A stretch of 64,000 bases of DNA, from positions 119,676 to 183,675 of the forward strand of contig JAUXYJ010000097.1 in the NCBI GenBank assembly GCA_030694465.1, in the 5' to 3' direction. Each line of letters opens with the position of its first letter. Position 1 is the stretch's first letter. Source of the DNA: Deltaproteobacteria bacterium (GTDB taxonomy: Bacteria; Myxococcota_A; Polyangia; Polyangiales; Ga0077539). The notes under the pieces were generated by a model, which saw only the letters and a list, made by a program, of their open reading frames with translations, did no database searches and was not told the origin of the DNA. This document shows positions 62,407 to 64,000 of the stretch, in pieces. Position numbers and translations under genes: made by a program.

Positions 62407-62735
62407 GGGCTTCGACGACGCGTGAGCCCACGCGATTCACCGCACGCGCACAGCTTCAGCTTGCGAAATCCCTGGCGCTCTTTTGGGCGTCTCGCGACGT
62501 GCAGTGGGGCCCCCTTGTCCGAGCGCTCGGCAGCCTCGTGAGCGTGCTGGGGCTCACGGTGGTTGCGCTCCCTGTGAAGGTTGGGCGGGCGCCGGCGCTC
62601 GCGCGCATCGAGGCGACGCTGGGCGAGGTCTTGCCCTACTGCGCCGCGCTTGGGCCGACCAAAGAGCGCGCGGCCATCGAAGCGATTGAACATGCAAAAA
62701 AGCTAGTCAAACGACTCTGCGACAAGGAGCGATAG
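62403..62735 (+). CDS. Element hypothetical protein
   Basis: 110 residues from ATG 62403, overlapping the Cro-like stop (ATGA). A hydrophobic stretch (LVRALGSLVSVLGLTVVALPV) could be a membrane segment; the C-terminus is helical and charged (EAIEHAKKLVKRLCDKER). No family recognised. Confidence 0.6.
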   Translation: MRASTTREPTRFTARAQLQLAKSLALFWASRDVQWGPLVRALGSLVSVLGLTVVALPVKVGRAPALARIEATLGEVLPYCAALGPTKERAAIEAIEHAKKLVKRLCDKER

Positions 62736-62737
62736 CA

Positions 62738-63028
62738 ATGGGCGCACAACTCGCGTTGATCGAAGCGGGGCCGCAAGTCGTGCCTCAAGACTATGCGGTG
62801 GGGCTCAAGCGTCAACGTCGCTCACGTGCGCTTGCGTGGCGTCTGTTTGTCGCGCTCGAGCGCGCGGAGTCGCACGATGCGCTCGCGGCAGCGTGGAGCC
62901 AGGTGATCCGCGCGCGCTTGGTGAGGTCGCTGGACAAGGGGATGCAGGCCACGCTGGCGCGCGTGTGGGAGCGTCGCTGCGCAGAGCTGCGATTGACCTC
63001 GAAGCGCAAGCTCAAGGGTGCCAAATGA
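62738..63028 (+). CDS. Small basic element protein
   Basis: 96 residues, start preceded by AAGGAG. Arg/Ala-rich and helical (SRALAWRLFVALERAESHDALAAAWSQVIRARLVRSL), with a basic C-terminus (LRLTSKRKLKGAK). May bind nucleic acid; no family recognised. Its stop overlaps the next gene (ATGA). Confidence 0.6.
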   Translation: MGAQLALIEAGPQVVPQDYAVGLKRQRRSRALAWRLFVALERAESHDALAAAWSQVIRARLVRSLDKGMQATLARVWERRCAELRLTSKRKLKGAK

Positions 63029-64000
63029 GCGCGTCCAAAGAGCACTTTGGTCCGAGCGGCCGCACGCATTGGCGCGATGCCTCACGCGCCTTTCGATGCC
63101 CGGTGTGCGGACACGATTCGTGGTGCCAAATCGGAAGTGGCGCGCGTGCAGGGACGGTTCTGTGCAAGCGCGTGGAGAGCGCACGAGAGCGCACCAATCG
63201 CGAGGGCGTGCCCTACTGGGTGCATGCGTGCGATCCGTCTGCGGTGCCTCCAAGTGTGAGTGAGGTCGTGTCGAAGTCCGCTCTCTCGATCGCGACCGAT
63301 GAGGTGCGAGACCAGGCGTATCGCGCGATCTTGGATGCGCTTGGGTTGAGTCCAGCGCATCGCGAGCTGTTGCGTGCGCGTGGGCTCTCTGAGCGTGAGA
63401 TCGAGCAGGGGCAATACTGCACGCTTGAGGTTCGAGGGCGCGCGGCGCTCGCGCGAAGGGCGGCCGATGCGGTGGGTAAATTCGCGGTCGCTGGCGTGCC
63501 TGGGATCGTGTGGGAGGCGCGCACAGAGCGAGGGTGGTGGACGTTGAAAGGCGCTGCTGGGCTGGTGATTCCGTCGCGCAATGTGCGAGGGCAAATCGTC
63601 GCGCTCAAGGTGCGCTCTGAGTCGCCCGAGGGCTCGCGATACACGTCCGTCTCGAGCCGAAGCGCGGGCGGGCCAGCGAGCGCGTGCAATGTGCACTTTC
63701 CGCGGCAAACCTCCGCACGGTTTGCGAGCAAGCGTGTGCTGTGGATCACCGAGGGAGAGCTTAAGGCCGACGCCGCGGCCGCGCTGAGTGACTGGGCGAT
63801 CGTGGGGCTTCCGGGCGTGTCCATGTGGCGTGGGGCCGTGGCGCTTGCGCACGAGCTCGGCGCACGGCGTGTGGTCGTGGCACTCGATGCCGACTGGAAG
63901 ACCAAGCCCGAAGTGCAGACCGCACGCACCGACCTTGTACGAGCGCTCGAGCGCAGCGGCTTGAGCGTTCACGCGGTTGATTGGCCGATCGCGTTGGGCA
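63025..64000 (+). CDS. DUF3854/Toprim-like replication protein (cut by window end)
   Basis: Open reading frame from ATG 63025, coupled to the upstream stop and running off the window, so it is missing from the ORF track. The N-terminus has a CPVCGHDSWC zinc-ribbon motif like primases of phages and plasmids. The following region reaches LWITEGELKADAAAALSDWAIVGLPGVSMWRG and VVVALDADWKTKPEVQTARTDLVRAL, the DUF3854/Toprim-like core (E..KAD and DAD metal motifs). About 325 codons are visible. A primase or primase-helicase role in element replication is likely by family. Confidence 0.82.
   Translation, partial: MSASKEHFGPSGRTHWRDASRAFRCPVCGHDSWCQIGSGARAGTVLCKRVESARERTNREGVPYWVHACDPSAVPPSVSEVVSKSALSIATDEVRDQAYRAILDALGLSPAHRELLRARGLSEREIEQGQYCTLEVRGRAALARRAADAVGKFAVAGVPGIVWEARTERGWWTLKGAAGLVIPSRNVRGQIVALKVRSESPEGSRYTSVSSRSAGGPASACNVHFPRQTSARFASKRVLWITEGELKADAAAALSDWAIVGLPGVSMWRGAVALAHELGARRVVVALDADWKTKPEVQTARTDLVRALERSGLSVHAVDWPIALG

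Noticed and set aside
1-64000. CRISPR arrays, rRNA genes, insertion sequences
   Set aside because: No regularly spaced identical repeats with spacers, no rRNA-like sequence and no transposase signature were seen.

Overview
The window is high-GC DNA (roughly two-thirds G+C) with dense, mostly ATGA/GTGA-overlapping genes, many secreted cysteine-rich lipoproteins with Asp/Ala-rich linkers, formylglycine-generating-enzyme-like lipoproteins, Stig1-like cysteine modules, SUKH and ankyrin proteins. This style fits a myxobacterium in the broad sense (Myxococcota, class Polyangia, possibly Sandaracinaceae-like); the assignment is inferred from gene style only.

Layout. 1-4.8 kb: a lysyl-oxidase-like lipoprotein, then a tightly coupled set of a [2Fe-2S] thioredoxin-like protein, a small acidic protein, a Smr-domain protein and a membrane protein. 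4.8-8.0 kb (minus): a small lipoprotein followed by a coupled SDR / nitroreductase / acyl carrier protein / HAD-hydrolase operon. 8.2-19.2 kb (plus): a TetR regulator with a perfect 12+12 bp inverted repeat in its promoter, a 3277-residue type I fatty acid synthase with the actinobacterial domain order (AT-ER-DH-MPT-ACP-KR-KS), and a freestanding holo-ACP synthase, all with overlapping start/stop codons. This is the most striking system in the window. 19.2-26.7 kb: an outer-membrane-type protein, DUF2277, a 1090-residue cysteine-repeat lipoprotein, Pth2, an FGE-like lipoprotein and a SUKH protein. 26.7-31.7 kb (minus): FabF-type KS, a KS homologue without the active-site Cys, a FabZ-like dehydratase, AstB and a PlsC-type acyltransferase. 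31.9-37.2 kb (plus): an HD-domain protein, a sigma-region-4-like HTH protein and a nucleotidyltransferase in one unit, then a giant ankyrin protein. 37.2-48.1 kb: MsrA, a lipoprotein, a CRP/FNR-type protein, a SUKH-like protein, AccD-FolC, an NAD(P)-binding protein, a second FGE-like lipoprotein, AmrS, a diacylglycerol-kinase-family enzyme and MenB. 48.1-58.0 kb: a decayed gene, secreted lipoproteins, a Spo0M-like/zinc-ribbon pair, a NicO transporter, glyoxalase II, a tandem pair of membrane paralogues and a TauE/SafE half-transporter.

58.1-64 kb: a tRNA-Ser(UGA) followed immediately by a tyrosine integrase, and then a prophage-like or integrative element. A leftward lysogeny-type block holds the integrase, a Xis-like protein, hypothetical proteins, an HNH protein with membrane helices and an XRE repressor. 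A rightward block holds a Cro-like protein, two small proteins and a DUF3854/Toprim-like protein that runs off the window. Two large palindromes sharing a half-site lie at the promoters of this switch.

Lipid synthesis recurs across the window: FAS-I with AcpS, a separate ACP/ketoreductase set, a FabZ/KS/FabF set, AccD, PlsC and DagK. This suggests both a type I synthase and type II components in the same cell. A 16-bp perfect palindrome, CCGGCGACGTCGCCGG, occurs six times in intergenic gaps and protein linkers and looks like a dispersed genomic repeat.
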